DNA of 5,949 nt, from positions 1 to 5,949 of the forward strand of contig JAGCML010000094.1 of assembly GCA_017646485.1 (NCBI GenBank), given 5' to 3'. This stretch comes from Kiritimatiellia bacterium. GTDB lineage: Bacteria > Verrucomicrobiota > Kiritimatiellia > RFP12 > DVOR01. The position numbers were made by a program, and so were the translations under genes. Below are positions 1-5,949 of this stretch, in pieces; the stretch's first letter is position 1; every line of letters begins with the position of its first letter. The notes under the pieces are model-generated. The model ran no database searches. It was not told the DNA's origin and worked only from the letters and a program-made list of their open reading frames with translations.

Positions 1-2549
1 CACCAGAGAAGGGGCGCCATCAGGTGGATTTGTATGGGGAGTGTTTTAAGGCGGTGTATGGTTATAAGCCGGTGTTGTATTACACGAATGGGTACACGAC
101 GAAGGTCATTGATGGGGTGTATCCTGACCGCACAGTAATTGCTTTTCATACGCTTGAGGAATTGGAGCGGATGATTCAGCGCAGGGCGCGGAAGGATATC
201 ACGGACCTAAAGATTAATGATGAAATTTCAGGTAGACCCTATCAGAAGATTGCGATTACAAGCATCTATGAGAAGTTGAACAAAAAGCAACGGCGAGGGT
301 TGCTCGTGATGGCCACGGGCACGGGGAAGACGCGCGTATCAATATCGTTGGTGGATGTGCTAATGCGCAATCAATGGGTTAAGAATGTGCTCTTTTTGGC
401 AGACCGCACAAGTTTGGTGAGTCAGGCGAAACGCAATTTTTCAAAGCTTTTACCGAATTGTAGCATTTGTGTGCTCTCGGAGGGTGGCGAGAAGGATTTT
501 AATGCGCGTTTGATGTTTAGCACATATCAGACGATGATTAATTACATTGACGCAGAAGACAAGCGGTTTAAGTCGGGGCGCTTTGATTTAATCATTGTAG
601 ATGAGGCGCATCGCAGTATTTTTAATCGTTATGGGGCGATTTTTAGTTACTTTGATAGTTTGCTCGTGGGATTAACGGCGACACCGAAGGATGAGGTGGA
701 CGCGAATACGTATGGAATCTTCGCATGTGAATCGGGGGTGCCAGACTCGGAATACAGTTTGGAAGAAGCGATTAAAGAGCATTATTTGGTGGGCTATAAG
801 GTCATTAACCGTTCGTCACAAATGCTTGAGAATGGGATTAACATAAGCCGGTTGTCGGTGGAAGAGCAGACGCAGTTAGAAGCGTATTTGGCAGAAGTGC
901 AGCCGCCGAGCTTAGATTACACAGTGCCTGGAAATGAACTCTTCAAGTCGCTTTACAATGAGAAAACCTGTAAGCTCGTAGTGGAAGAATTGATGACGCA
1001 GGGGCTACGCGTGAATCAAGGTGAGACCCTCGGGAAGAGTATCATTTTTGCCTTTGACCATACGCACGCACAGATGATTGTGGAGTGTTTCCACGAATTG
1101 TATCCAGAATTGCCCGCGAATACGTGTCAGCTTGTAGATAACTATGTGCAGAATGCGCAGAGTCTCATTGAAAACTTTGAGGAAGATCCGACATTTCGCG
1201 TGGCGGTGTCGGTGGATATGCTCGACACGGGCATTGATGTGCCAGAAGTGTTGAATCTCGTCTTCTTCAAAAAGGTGCGCTCAAAGATTAAGTTTGTGCA
1301 GATGATTGGGCGCGGGACGCGTTTGTGTGAGCATCTCTATGGACCAGGAAAACATAAGCGCGGCTTTTTGATCTTTGACTATTGCGGAAACTTTGAATAT
1401 TTTGATGAACACGAACAAGGCGCAGATGCGCAGGTGAAGACGTTGGGACCGACGCAACGTTTGTTCATCTTACAGAGTGAAATTTTGCACGAATTGCAGC
1501 AGGTGCAGTATCAGGAAGATGAGTGGTCAAAGGGCTATTACGACGAACTGAAGGCGCGTTTGCATCAGCAGGTCACAGAGATTCGCGCGCATAGTAATCG
1601 TATTCAGGTGCGCACCGAGATGCAGTATGTGGATAAGTACTGCGATTGGGAAAACTGGATGGCGTTAACGCCAGTCTCGGCGCAAGAGTTGCAGAAGCAT
1701 ATCGTGCCCATCTTGGATACAGGTGTCGCAGGAAATCCTACAGCACTCGCATTTGACTGTTGTATGATGAAGATTATGTTGTCCTTCATCAGTACAGAGA
1801 GCGTGAGTGGCGCGGCACGTGAAGTAAAACAGGTTAGCCAGGCCGCAAAGTATCTTTTGGATGAAAAGGCCTCCATCCCACAAGTGCTCGCAAAGGCCGC
1901 AGATTTGAAGTTGCTCGCCAGTAGTGATTTCTGGGAATATCCTGTGATGTCAGACATTGAACGACTGCGAAAGAGTCTGCGAGAATTAATGCAATTCTTA
2001 GGTGGGGATGGTCGCGGTAAGTATGAAATTAATCTGCCAGATGTAATCTCCCAGAGCGAGTTCCAACCCGATGACACTGTGGTGGATATTCGTACCTATC
2101 GTGAAAAGGTGATTGATTACCTCGCAGCGCACTTGGAAAGTCCTGCAATTCGTAAGATTCATAATCTGGAAAGTATCACCGCCGAAGATTTAGAGGAACT
2201 TGAACGTATCCTTTGGCAAGAACTCGGCAGTAAAGAAGAGTATGACAAGACCACAGACCAAAGTAATTTAGCCGTCTTTGTTAGAAGTTTGATCGGCTTA
2301 AATCAAGAGGCCGTCAATGAGAAGTTTAGTATCTATCTCAATGACAACACCTTTAATGCTCAGCAACAAGAGTACATTCGCACCATCATTAACTACGTCC
2401 GTGCAAATGGTGATATTGAACTAAAGGATATTGTCAATAAGGCACCCTTTAACAACTACAACATCGCCGACCTCTTTGGTGCGCATATCGCTACGCTTCG
2501 AAAAATCATTGAACAACTTCACGATCCCGTCATTGTTGCCGCATCGTAA
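1..2549 (+). CDS. hsdR: Type I restriction enzyme subunit R (HsdR), 5'-truncated by window edge
   Basis: ATP-driven DNA translocase and endonuclease subunit of a type I restriction-modification complex, which cuts unmodified foreign DNA together with HsdM and HsdS. The frame is open from base 3 to the window edge, so the GTG at 24 is internal and the true start lies upstream. Counting from base 3, 848 residues are visible. Residues 7-11 (QVDLY) match the QxxxY motif that follows the PD-ExK nuclease core in HsdR; the core itself is outside. Superfamily 2 helicase motifs follow: Walker A ATGTGKT at 104-110, DEAH at 200-203, LTATP at 224-228, MLDTGIDVPE at 406-415 and QMIGRGTR at 433-440. About 690-848 resembles the EcoEI-type HsdR C-terminal domain. 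No frameshift is seen and the stop is TAA. The complete protein is probably 1000 residues or more. Sampled lines are lower in GC than comM, and base use shifts along the gene, which could indicate horizontal acquisition. A stand-alone helicase is less likely given QxxxY and the C-terminal domain. Confidence 0.93.
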   Translation, partial: PEKGRHQVDLYGECFKAVYGYKPVLYYTNGYTTKVIDGVYPDRTVIAFHTLEELERMIQRRARKDITDLKINDEISGRPYQKIAITSIYEKLNKKQRRGLLVMATGTGKTRVSISLVDVLMRNQWVKNVLFLADRTSLVSQAKRNFSKLLPNCSICVLSEGGEKDFNARLMFSTYQTMINYIDAEDKRFKSGRFDLIIVDEAHRSIFNRYGAIFSYFDSLLVGLTATPKDEVDANTYGIFACESGVPDSEYSLEEAIKEHYLVGYKVINRSSQMLENGINISRLSVEEQTQLEAYLAEVQPPSLDYTVPGNELFKSLYNEKTCKLVVEELMTQGLRVNQGETLGKSIIFAFDHTHAQMIVECFHELYPELPANTCQLVDNYVQNAQSLIENFEEDPTFRVAVSVDMLDTGIDVPEVLNLVFFKKVRSKIKFVQMIGRGTRLCEHLYGPGKHKRGFLIFDYCGNFEYFDEHEQGADAQVKTLGPTQRLFILQSEILHELQQVQYQEDEWSKGYYDELKARLHQQVTEIRAHSNRIQVRTEMQYVDKYCDWENWMALTPVSAQELQKHIVPILDTGVAGNPTALAFDCCMMKIMLSFISTESVSGAAREVKQVSQAAKYLLDEKASIPQVLAKAADLKLLASSDFWEYPVMSDIERLRKSLRELMQFLGGDGRGKYEINLPDVISQSEFQPDDTVVDIRTYREKVIDYLAAHLESPAIRKIHNLESITAEDLEELERILWQELGSKEEYDKTTDQSNLAVFVRSLIGLNQEAVNEKFSIYLNDNTFNAQQQEYIRTIINYVRANGDIELKDIVNKAPFNNYNIADLFGAHIATLRKIIEQLHDPVIVAAS

Positions 2550-2781
2550 CAAGTTCAGGAAAGTCAAATACAATAAAAGAATGGTGATACGTATCGCCAC
2601 GCTCTATGCGGCTTATGCATAACGGAAACAATGCTGCCGCCCCACTTCTTCCATCCGTTCGCCCTTAAAAAGGAAGAAAATGACCTGAAAAAGAAGGGAT
2701 ACTCATTTCGAAGATGAAAAAGGTTTGTTTTGAAGAAGCGTTAGAGAAGCTTTGATTTTCAATAAGGGCGAGACCCTTGAA
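2550..2781. other. Non-coding stretch between hsdR and the repeat array
   Basis: Apart from the near-palindrome at 2582-2621, nothing recognisable is seen here. From about 2666 the plus strand is rich in A and G and GC drops to about one third in the line beginning at 2701. A small inverted repeat, AAGGG at 2764-2768 with CCCTT at 2774-2778, directly precedes the array. A 63-codon frame ending at 2622 overlaps the hsdR end, has no family resemblance and is not called as a gene. Confidence 0.6.
2582..2621. repeat. Near-palindrome and small hairpin just after hsdR
   Basis: Bases 2582-2599 (TGGTGATACGTATCGCCA) form an 18-base palindrome with one non-complementary pair, T2585 with G2596, which would be a G-U pair in RNA. 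A second short inverted repeat follows, TATGC at 2605-2609 with GCATA at 2617-2621. They begin 33 bases after the hsdR stop. No T-run follows, so an intrinsic terminator is unlikely. They could stabilise the 3' end of the hsdR mRNA or bind a protein, or be chance. The sequence is unrelated to the 23-base array further on. Confidence 0.3.
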
Positions 2782-2891
2782 GAATATGGTACCATATTGA
2801 AGGAGAATATGGTACCATCTTGAAGGAGAATATGGTACCATCTTGAAGGAGAATATGGTACCATCTTGATGAGGAATATGGTACCATATTC
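2782..2891. repeat. Tandem array of five palindromic units, 23-base period
   Basis: Units start at 2782, 2805, 2828, 2851 and 2874; their GGTACC centres start at 2788, 2811, 2834, 2857 and 2880, exactly 23 bases apart. Each unit is a 17-base dyad, GAATATGGTACCAT followed by ATT or CTT, plus a six-base linker, GAAGGA in units 1-3 and GATGAG in unit 4. Unit 1 holds the perfect 16-base palindrome AATATGGTACCATATT. Unit 5 is a perfect 18-base palindrome, GAATATGGTACCATATTC, without a linker. Units 2-4 share one A-to-C change that breaks perfect symmetry outside the ten-base core ATGGTACCAT. The period is not a multiple of three and the units are nearly identical at base level, so this is a DNA or RNA repeat rather than a protein repeat. 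It differs from CRISPR because there are no unique spacers. Possible roles are a multi-site protein-binding array, an iteron-like cluster or a simple tandem duplication. Confidence 0.95.
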
Positions 2892-2903
2892 TTCGGCGAC
2901 ATT

Positions 2904-2928
2904 AGCCTTTTTCAAACGCAGAAAGGTT
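2904..2928. repeat. Imperfect hairpin flanking the repeat array
   Basis: AGCCTTT at 2904-2910 can pair with AAAGGTT at 2922-2928, with one G-U pair, around an 11-base loop. The 12-base word ATTAGCCTTTTT at 2901-2912 recurs exactly at 2945-2956, so this looks like a degraded or partial copy of the stronger hairpin next to it. It starts 13 bases beyond the end of the palindrome array. Confidence 0.4.
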
Positions 2929-2947
2929 ATGATTCGTTTTCAATATT

Positions 2948-2985
2948 AGCCTTTTTGATTTTGAAAAAGGCTACACTTTATTTTT
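2948..2985 (+). terminator. Possible intrinsic terminator reading away from hsdR
   Basis: AGCCTTTTT at 2948-2956 pairs perfectly with AAAAAGGCT at 2964-2972 around a seven-base loop, and the plus strand then continues with a T-rich run (TTTATTTTT at 2977-2985). The nine-pair stem is AT-rich and therefore weak, and the T-run starts a few bases late. It lies about 400 bases after the hsdR stop and is the best plus-strand candidate to end hsdR transcription. It could equally be part of the repeat element to its left. Confidence 0.4.
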
Positions 2986-3008
2986 GGGTGGGGATTTTGT
3001 GGATTTAG

Positions 3009-3029
3009 CGTGTTCTTTCACGGTTTTTT
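3009..3029 (+). terminator. Weak terminator-like hairpin with T6 tail
   Basis: CGTG at 3009-3012 pairs with CACG at 3019-3022 around a six-base loop, followed by G and six T residues at 3024-3029. A four-pair stem is marginal for an intrinsic terminator, so this is a low-confidence back-up site for plus-strand transcripts entering the gap. Confidence 0.2.
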
Positions 3030-3070
3030 AACAGGTTCTTCTTTAAGTATGTTTTAGTCTGGTATGGCGA

Positions 3071-3116
3071 TAAAAGAAAAACGCACACCGATCGTTTTTA
3101 CGATGGGTGTGCGTTT
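3071..3116 (-). terminator. Strong intrinsic terminator for the hexosaminidase-comM transcript
   Basis: An 11-pair stem joins 3079-3089 (AAACGCACACC) to 3106-3116 (GGTGTGCGTTT). After a single G-G mismatch (3090/3105) four more pairs follow, ATCG at 3091-3094 with CGAT at 3101-3104, closing a six-base loop. Read on the minus strand, the stem runs straight into TTTTTCTTTTA (3081-3071), the expected U-tract. It starts 51 bases after the comM stop. On the plus strand the tail is only GGTTTGTTCT, so it may also stop transcripts arriving from the left, less efficiently. Confidence 0.88.
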
Positions 3117-3167
3117 GGTTTGTTCTACACTTTAAGGATGTAGAGATGCGATGTGGCAATTCTTGTT

Positions 3168-4697
3168 TTACCAAGGATTGCGATCGAGGGCGCGGTATTG
3201 GATAGCCTCAAAGAGATGCACCTGACCAATCACCTCTGCGCCAGCCATATCGGCAATGGTTCGTGCAACGCGTAAGATGCGGGTGTAGGCACGAGCAGTG
3301 AGACCGAGTTCATTCATGGCCATCTTTAGGATTGCCTCAGCTTCGGGTTCAATCGGGCAGAAGTGTTGCAACTTCCCTGCGGGGAGGTCGGCATTACAGC
3401 GCACATTGGGCAACTCCCGATAACGCTCCGCCTGCAAGGCGCGCACTCGCAAAACGCGTTCACGCATCGTGGCAGAAGACTCGCCCTGTTCCTTCGACGA
3501 CAAGGCCTCAAAGGGAACGGCGGGAACCTCCACATGAATGTCAATACGATCCAACAACGGCCCTGAGATCTTCGAACGATAACGACGCAGTTGGGGTTCG
3601 CTGCACCTACATTCACGCTTAGGATCCCCAGCAAAGCCGCACGGGCAAGGATTCATGGCCGCCACCAACATAAAATCAGACGGGAAGGTCAAAGTGCCTG
3701 CCGTGCGCGCGATGGTGACCTCGCCATCCTCAAGGGGTTGGCGCATGACCTCCAAGACATGGCGCTGGAACTCCGGTAATTCGTCCAAGAAGAGCACGCC
3801 GCGATGCGCGAGCGAGACTTCGCCAGGCGTCGGATGCGTGCCACCACCAATCAACCCCGCATCCGAGACCGTGTGGTGCGGCGAACGGAAGGGGCGCTGA
3901 CACATCAGATTACGCTCCTTCAAGGTTCCGGCCACCGAGTGAATCGAGGTGACCTCCAAGGCATCCTCCATCGACAACGGCGGCAAAATGGACGGAATGC
4001 GACGCGCAAGCATAGTTTTACCACTGCCTGGCGAACCAATCATGAGGATATTGTGGCCCCCACTCACCGCCACTTCAATGGCACGACGCGCGGCCTCTTG
4101 GCCCTTGATATCTGCGAAATCTTCACCGCCAAGTGGCAAGGCAAAGACAGCTTCACGATCAATCTGATGCACTTCAGGGGCGGTCTGACCCGAAAAGAGC
4201 GCCGCGGCATGACGCAAATCACGCACAGGCCAAATCTCCACGCCCTCAACCAAGGCCGCCTCATCGGCATTTTCCGCCGGCACGGCCACCGCCTTAAAGC
4301 CCTTATCACGTAAGGCCAAGACGATTGGCAACACGCCCTTCACGCGACGCACCTCGCCACTGAGGGCCAATTCGCCAATGGCTGGCACTTTATCCAATAA
4401 TGGCAAGGGCACCACTTCACTCGCAGCAAGGAGAGCCAATGCGATCGGTAAATCGTAGAGCGGGCCCTCCTTCTTCAAATCTGCAGGTGCCAAATTGACC
4501 GTGACCGCCGCAGGTTTTAATTTGAAGCAACTATTCTTCAGCGCCGCGCGCACACGGTCCGTACTCTCTTTGACCGCCGTATCGGGCAATCCGACCACAC
4601 GTGTACGTGGATCCTCAGAAGGCGTCGCATGCACCTCAATCTCTACTGCCGCTGCACCAATGCCCTGCACGGCGGCTGCATAGGCTTTCGTCAACAT
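3168..4697 (-). CDS. comM: ComM/YifB family AAA+ ATPase (Mg-chelatase-like)
   Basis: Cytoplasmic AAA+ ATPase. Characterised ComM proteins are hexameric helicases that promote branch migration during natural transformation; in non-competent species the role is less clear. At 509 residues it is full length for the family. Residues about 20-140 form the Lon-protease-like ChlI domain. The AAA+ core has Walker A GSPGSGKT at 221-228, RSPHHTVSDAGLIGGG at 271-286, Walker B VLFLDE at 301-306, the sensor segment AAMNPCPCG at 346-354 and GPLLDRIDIHVEVP at 379-392. Cysteines 351, 353, 363 and 365 form the CxC...CxC cluster seen in many YifB proteins. The C-terminal Mg-chelatase domain ends with TARAYTRILRVARTIADM at 468-485. 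The ATG at 4697 lies one base after the upstream GH20 stop and has a well-placed GGAGG, so the start is well supported and coupled translation is likely. RadA- and BchI-type ATPases are excluded by the domain order. Confidence 0.96.
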   Translation of the reverse strand: MLTKAYAAAVQGIGAAAVEIEVHATPSEDPRTRVVGLPDTAVKESTDRVRAALKNSCFKLKPAAVTVNLAPADLKKEGPLYDLPIALALLAASEVVPLPLLDKVPAIGELALSGEVRRVKGVLPIVLALRDKGFKAVAVPAENADEAALVEGVEIWPVRDLRHAAALFSGQTAPEVHQIDREAVFALPLGGEDFADIKGQEAARRAIEVAVSGGHNILMIGSPGSGKTMLARRIPSILPPLSMEDALEVTSIHSVAGTLKERNLMCQRPFRSPHHTVSDAGLIGGGTHPTPGEVSLAHRGVLFLDELPEFQRHVLEVMRQPLEDGEVTIARTAGTLTFPSDFMLVAAMNPCPCGFAGDPKRECRCSEPQLRRYRSKISGPLLDRIDIHVEVPAVPFEALSSKEQGESSATMRERVLRVRALQAERYRELPNVRCNADLPAGKLQHFCPIEPEAEAILKMAMNELGLTARAYTRILRVARTIADMAGAEVIGQVHLFEAIQYRALDRNPW

Positions 4698-4698
4698 C

Positions 4699-5949
4699 TT
4701 ATTTGGCCTCCGGCTTCTCTTCTACCGGCAAGAGCGGCGAAGGCAATGGGGCGCAATTGATACCCAAGAAGCGCAAACGGGTGACTGCGCCAGGAATGCG
4801 TTTGGCGAAATCCTCCCACGAACGCATCGCCTGCGGTGTCCAAGCGGCTTCAGAGAGGGCGGCGGCACGTGGCCACGCCTTCCACTGTTGGTCATCGCCA
4901 TCCCAGATATACTCGCTCCAGAGATTCCCTTGCAACCCGATGATGTGGGAATGCATCGCCTCAGGAATGCCGCCAGTGGGATCAATGCTATAGGTCTTCG
5001 CCACCGTAATGCAGTACCCATTGTATTCATAGGGGTCCTGAGCATAAGAGAGACCCTGACCATAATCAAGATAGGCGTAATCATTCGGTGCCATCACCAC
5101 GTTGTGACCCATCATCGCAGCACGAATGCCACCCTGCTTTCCACGCCAACTCATCACCGCGGCACCCTTCGGTAAGCCGCCTTCAAGAATCTCATCCCAA
5201 CCACTCAAATGGCGACCCTTTGATTCGAGATAGTCGGCGAAGTGTTGGATAAACCACGTCTGCAAGTGGTAGCTATTGCGCAGACCCTTCTCCTGAATGC
5301 GCGCCTGACACTTCGGGCAGACATTCCAACGATCTTTCGGAGCCTCATCACCACCGCAATGGATGTACTTCGAAGGGAAGAGCGCCATCACTTCATCCAA
5401 AATCTTCTCCATGAAAGGGAAGACCGCATCATTGCCAGCGCAGAGGATATCGGGTTCCACGCCCCACATCCAACGCGGCTTGAAGGGGCCACCCGTGCAA
5501 GAGAGTTCGGGGAAAGCCGAGAGGATACAGAGCGCATGGCCAGGCATTTCAATTTCAGGCACAATCGTGATGTGACGGGCTGCTGCATAGGCCACAATTT
5601 CACGAATCTCCTCCTGCGTGTAGTAATACGGGCCGTAGGACTTACCATCCGGACTCCAACGGTCACGCGGCAAAGCCGAATTGTCACGCGTAGCACCCTT
5701 GGCGGTGAGTTCGGGATAGGCCTTAATTTCAATGCGCCAACCCTGGTCGTCGGTAAGGTGCCAGTGCAGTGTGTTCAGTTTGTAAGCCGCCATCGCATCA
5801 ATCATCTCACGGATGGCCTCCCCACGGAGGAAGTGACGGCAATCATCCACCATGAGACCACGCCACTGCAAGCGCGGCGCATCCTTCACCAAGCACGCAG
5901 GCGCAAACCACTTCACGCCCGGACGCTTGGTGCGCGAGTAAATCTGCGG
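4699..5949 (-). CDS. GH20 beta-N-acetylhexosaminidase, 5'-truncated by window edge
   Basis: Retaining exo-hydrolase that removes terminal beta-linked GlcNAc or GalNAc from chitin-derived oligosaccharides, glycoproteins or mucin glycans. The frame stays open to base 5949, so the GTG at 5916 is not the start; any signal peptide and the GH20b domain lie outside. Counting from that GTG codon as residue 1 (11 more codons precede it), the barrel begins with WRGLMVDDCRHF at 18-29, which holds the substrate-binding arginine. Then come HWHLTDDQGWRIEI at 51-64, PEIEMPGH at 120-127, the catalytic Asp-Glu pair in HCGGDEAPKDRW at 186-197 (D190, E191), GWDEIL at 239-244 and GLQGNLWSEYI at 328-338. The pair D-E indicates substrate-assisted catalysis by the N-acetyl group. 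No accessory domain follows the barrel; the protein ends about 30 residues after it. Whether it is secreted cannot be judged. Substrate is not predictable from the visible part. It is first of the two minus-strand genes seen, upstream of comM. Confidence 0.95.
   Translation of the reverse strand, partial: PQIYSRTKRPGVKWFAPACLVKDAPRLQWRGLMVDDCRHFLRGEAIREMIDAMAAYKLNTLHWHLTDDQGWRIEIKAYPELTAKGATRDNSALPRDRWSPDGKSYGPYYYTQEEIREIVAYAAARHITIVPEIEMPGHALCILSAFPELSCTGGPFKPRWMWGVEPDILCAGNDAVFPFMEKILDEVMALFPSKYIHCGGDEAPKDRWNVCPKCQARIQEKGLRNSYHLQTWFIQHFADYLESKGRHLSGWDEILEGGLPKGAAVMSWRGKQGGIRAAMMGHNVVMAPNDYAYLDYGQGLSYAQDPYEYNGYCITVAKTYSIDPTGGIPEAMHSHIIGLQGNLWSEYIWDGDDQQWKAWPRAAALSEAAWTPQAMRSWEDFAKRIPGAVTRLRFLGINCAPLPSPLLPVEEKPEAK
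4707..4711 (-). promoter_or_regulatory. Shine-Dalgarno site of comM inside the hexosaminidase gene
   Basis: The minus strand reads GGAGG nine bases before the comM ATG. It lies inside the last codons of the upstream GH20 gene, whose TAA at 4701-4699 is separated from the ATG by one base. This fixes the comM start and implies that ribosomes ending on the first gene can restart on comM. Confidence 0.8.

Noticed and set aside
24..26. GTG as the start codon of hsdR.
   Set aside because: The frame is open upstream to the window edge and the preceding residues form part of the QxxxY nuclease motif region, so the codon is internal.
2431..2622. A 63-codon plus-strand frame overlapping the end of hsdR.
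   Set aside because: Two thirds of it lies in another frame of a well-supported gene, and the rest has low complexity with no recognisable domain or start signal.
2782..2891. CRISPR array.
   Set aside because: The whole 23-base unit repeats, with a constant six-base linker and no variable spacers, and no cas gene is in the window.
2703..2915. A 70-codon minus-strand frame across the palindrome array with repeated peptides (MVPYS, WYHIL, GTIF).
   Set aside because: The peptides are the same 23-base unit read in three successive phases, since 23 is not a multiple of three. It has no family resemblance and no convincing ribosome binding site, so it is an artefact of the DNA repeat.
1700..3170. 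Replication terminus or dif site suggested by the change from G-rich to C-rich on the plus strand.
   Set aside because: The genes also change strand here, which explains most of the switch, and no dif-like 28-base XerC/XerD site was found.
3578..3647. The CxC...CxC cysteine cluster in ComM as a novel zinc-binding insertion.
   Set aside because: The same cluster after the AMNPCPCG segment occurs in many YifB/ComM family proteins, so it is an ordinary family feature.
5914..5916. GTG as the start codon of the hexosaminidase.
   Set aside because: The frame continues to the window edge without a stop, and a start here would remove the N-terminal domain that precedes the GH20 barrel.

Overview
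This is a bacterial window with three protein-coding genes. Two run off its edges. The genus cannot be fixed from the sequence. The window uses the standard code, has a strong Shine-Dalgarno sequence (GGAGG) in front of comM, and carries a GH20 beta-N-acetylhexosaminidase of the type common in glycan-degrading anaerobes. This would suit a Gram-negative of the Verrucomicrobiota/Kiritimatiellota/Lentisphaerota kind. The SD-led start argues mildly against Bacteroidota. This placement is a low-confidence inference.

Layout. Bases 1-2549 (+) encode all but the N-terminus of a type I restriction enzyme motor/nuclease subunit, HsdR. Bases 2550-3167 are a 618-base AT-rich gap between convergent genes. 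It has no credible gene. It holds a near-palindrome shortly after hsdR, an array of five palindromic units repeating every 23 bases (2782-2891), a pair of related hairpins just after the array, and a strong terminator at 3071-3116. On the minus strand, reading right to left, lie a 5'-truncated GH20 hexosaminidase (5949-4699) and then, one base after its stop, a complete comM/yifB AAA+ ATPase (4697-3168). These two look like one transcript ending at the 3071-3116 terminator.

How the genes relate. HsdR belongs to a defence locus whose hsdM and hsdS partners should lie to the left, outside the window. The minus-strand pair joins a glycan-degrading enzyme with a DNA branch-migration helicase used in natural transformation. 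The tight spacing suggests translational coupling, but a shared pathway is unproven. The most unusual feature is the 23-base-period array of GGTACC-centred palindromes, placed where neither neighbouring gene needs a promoter.
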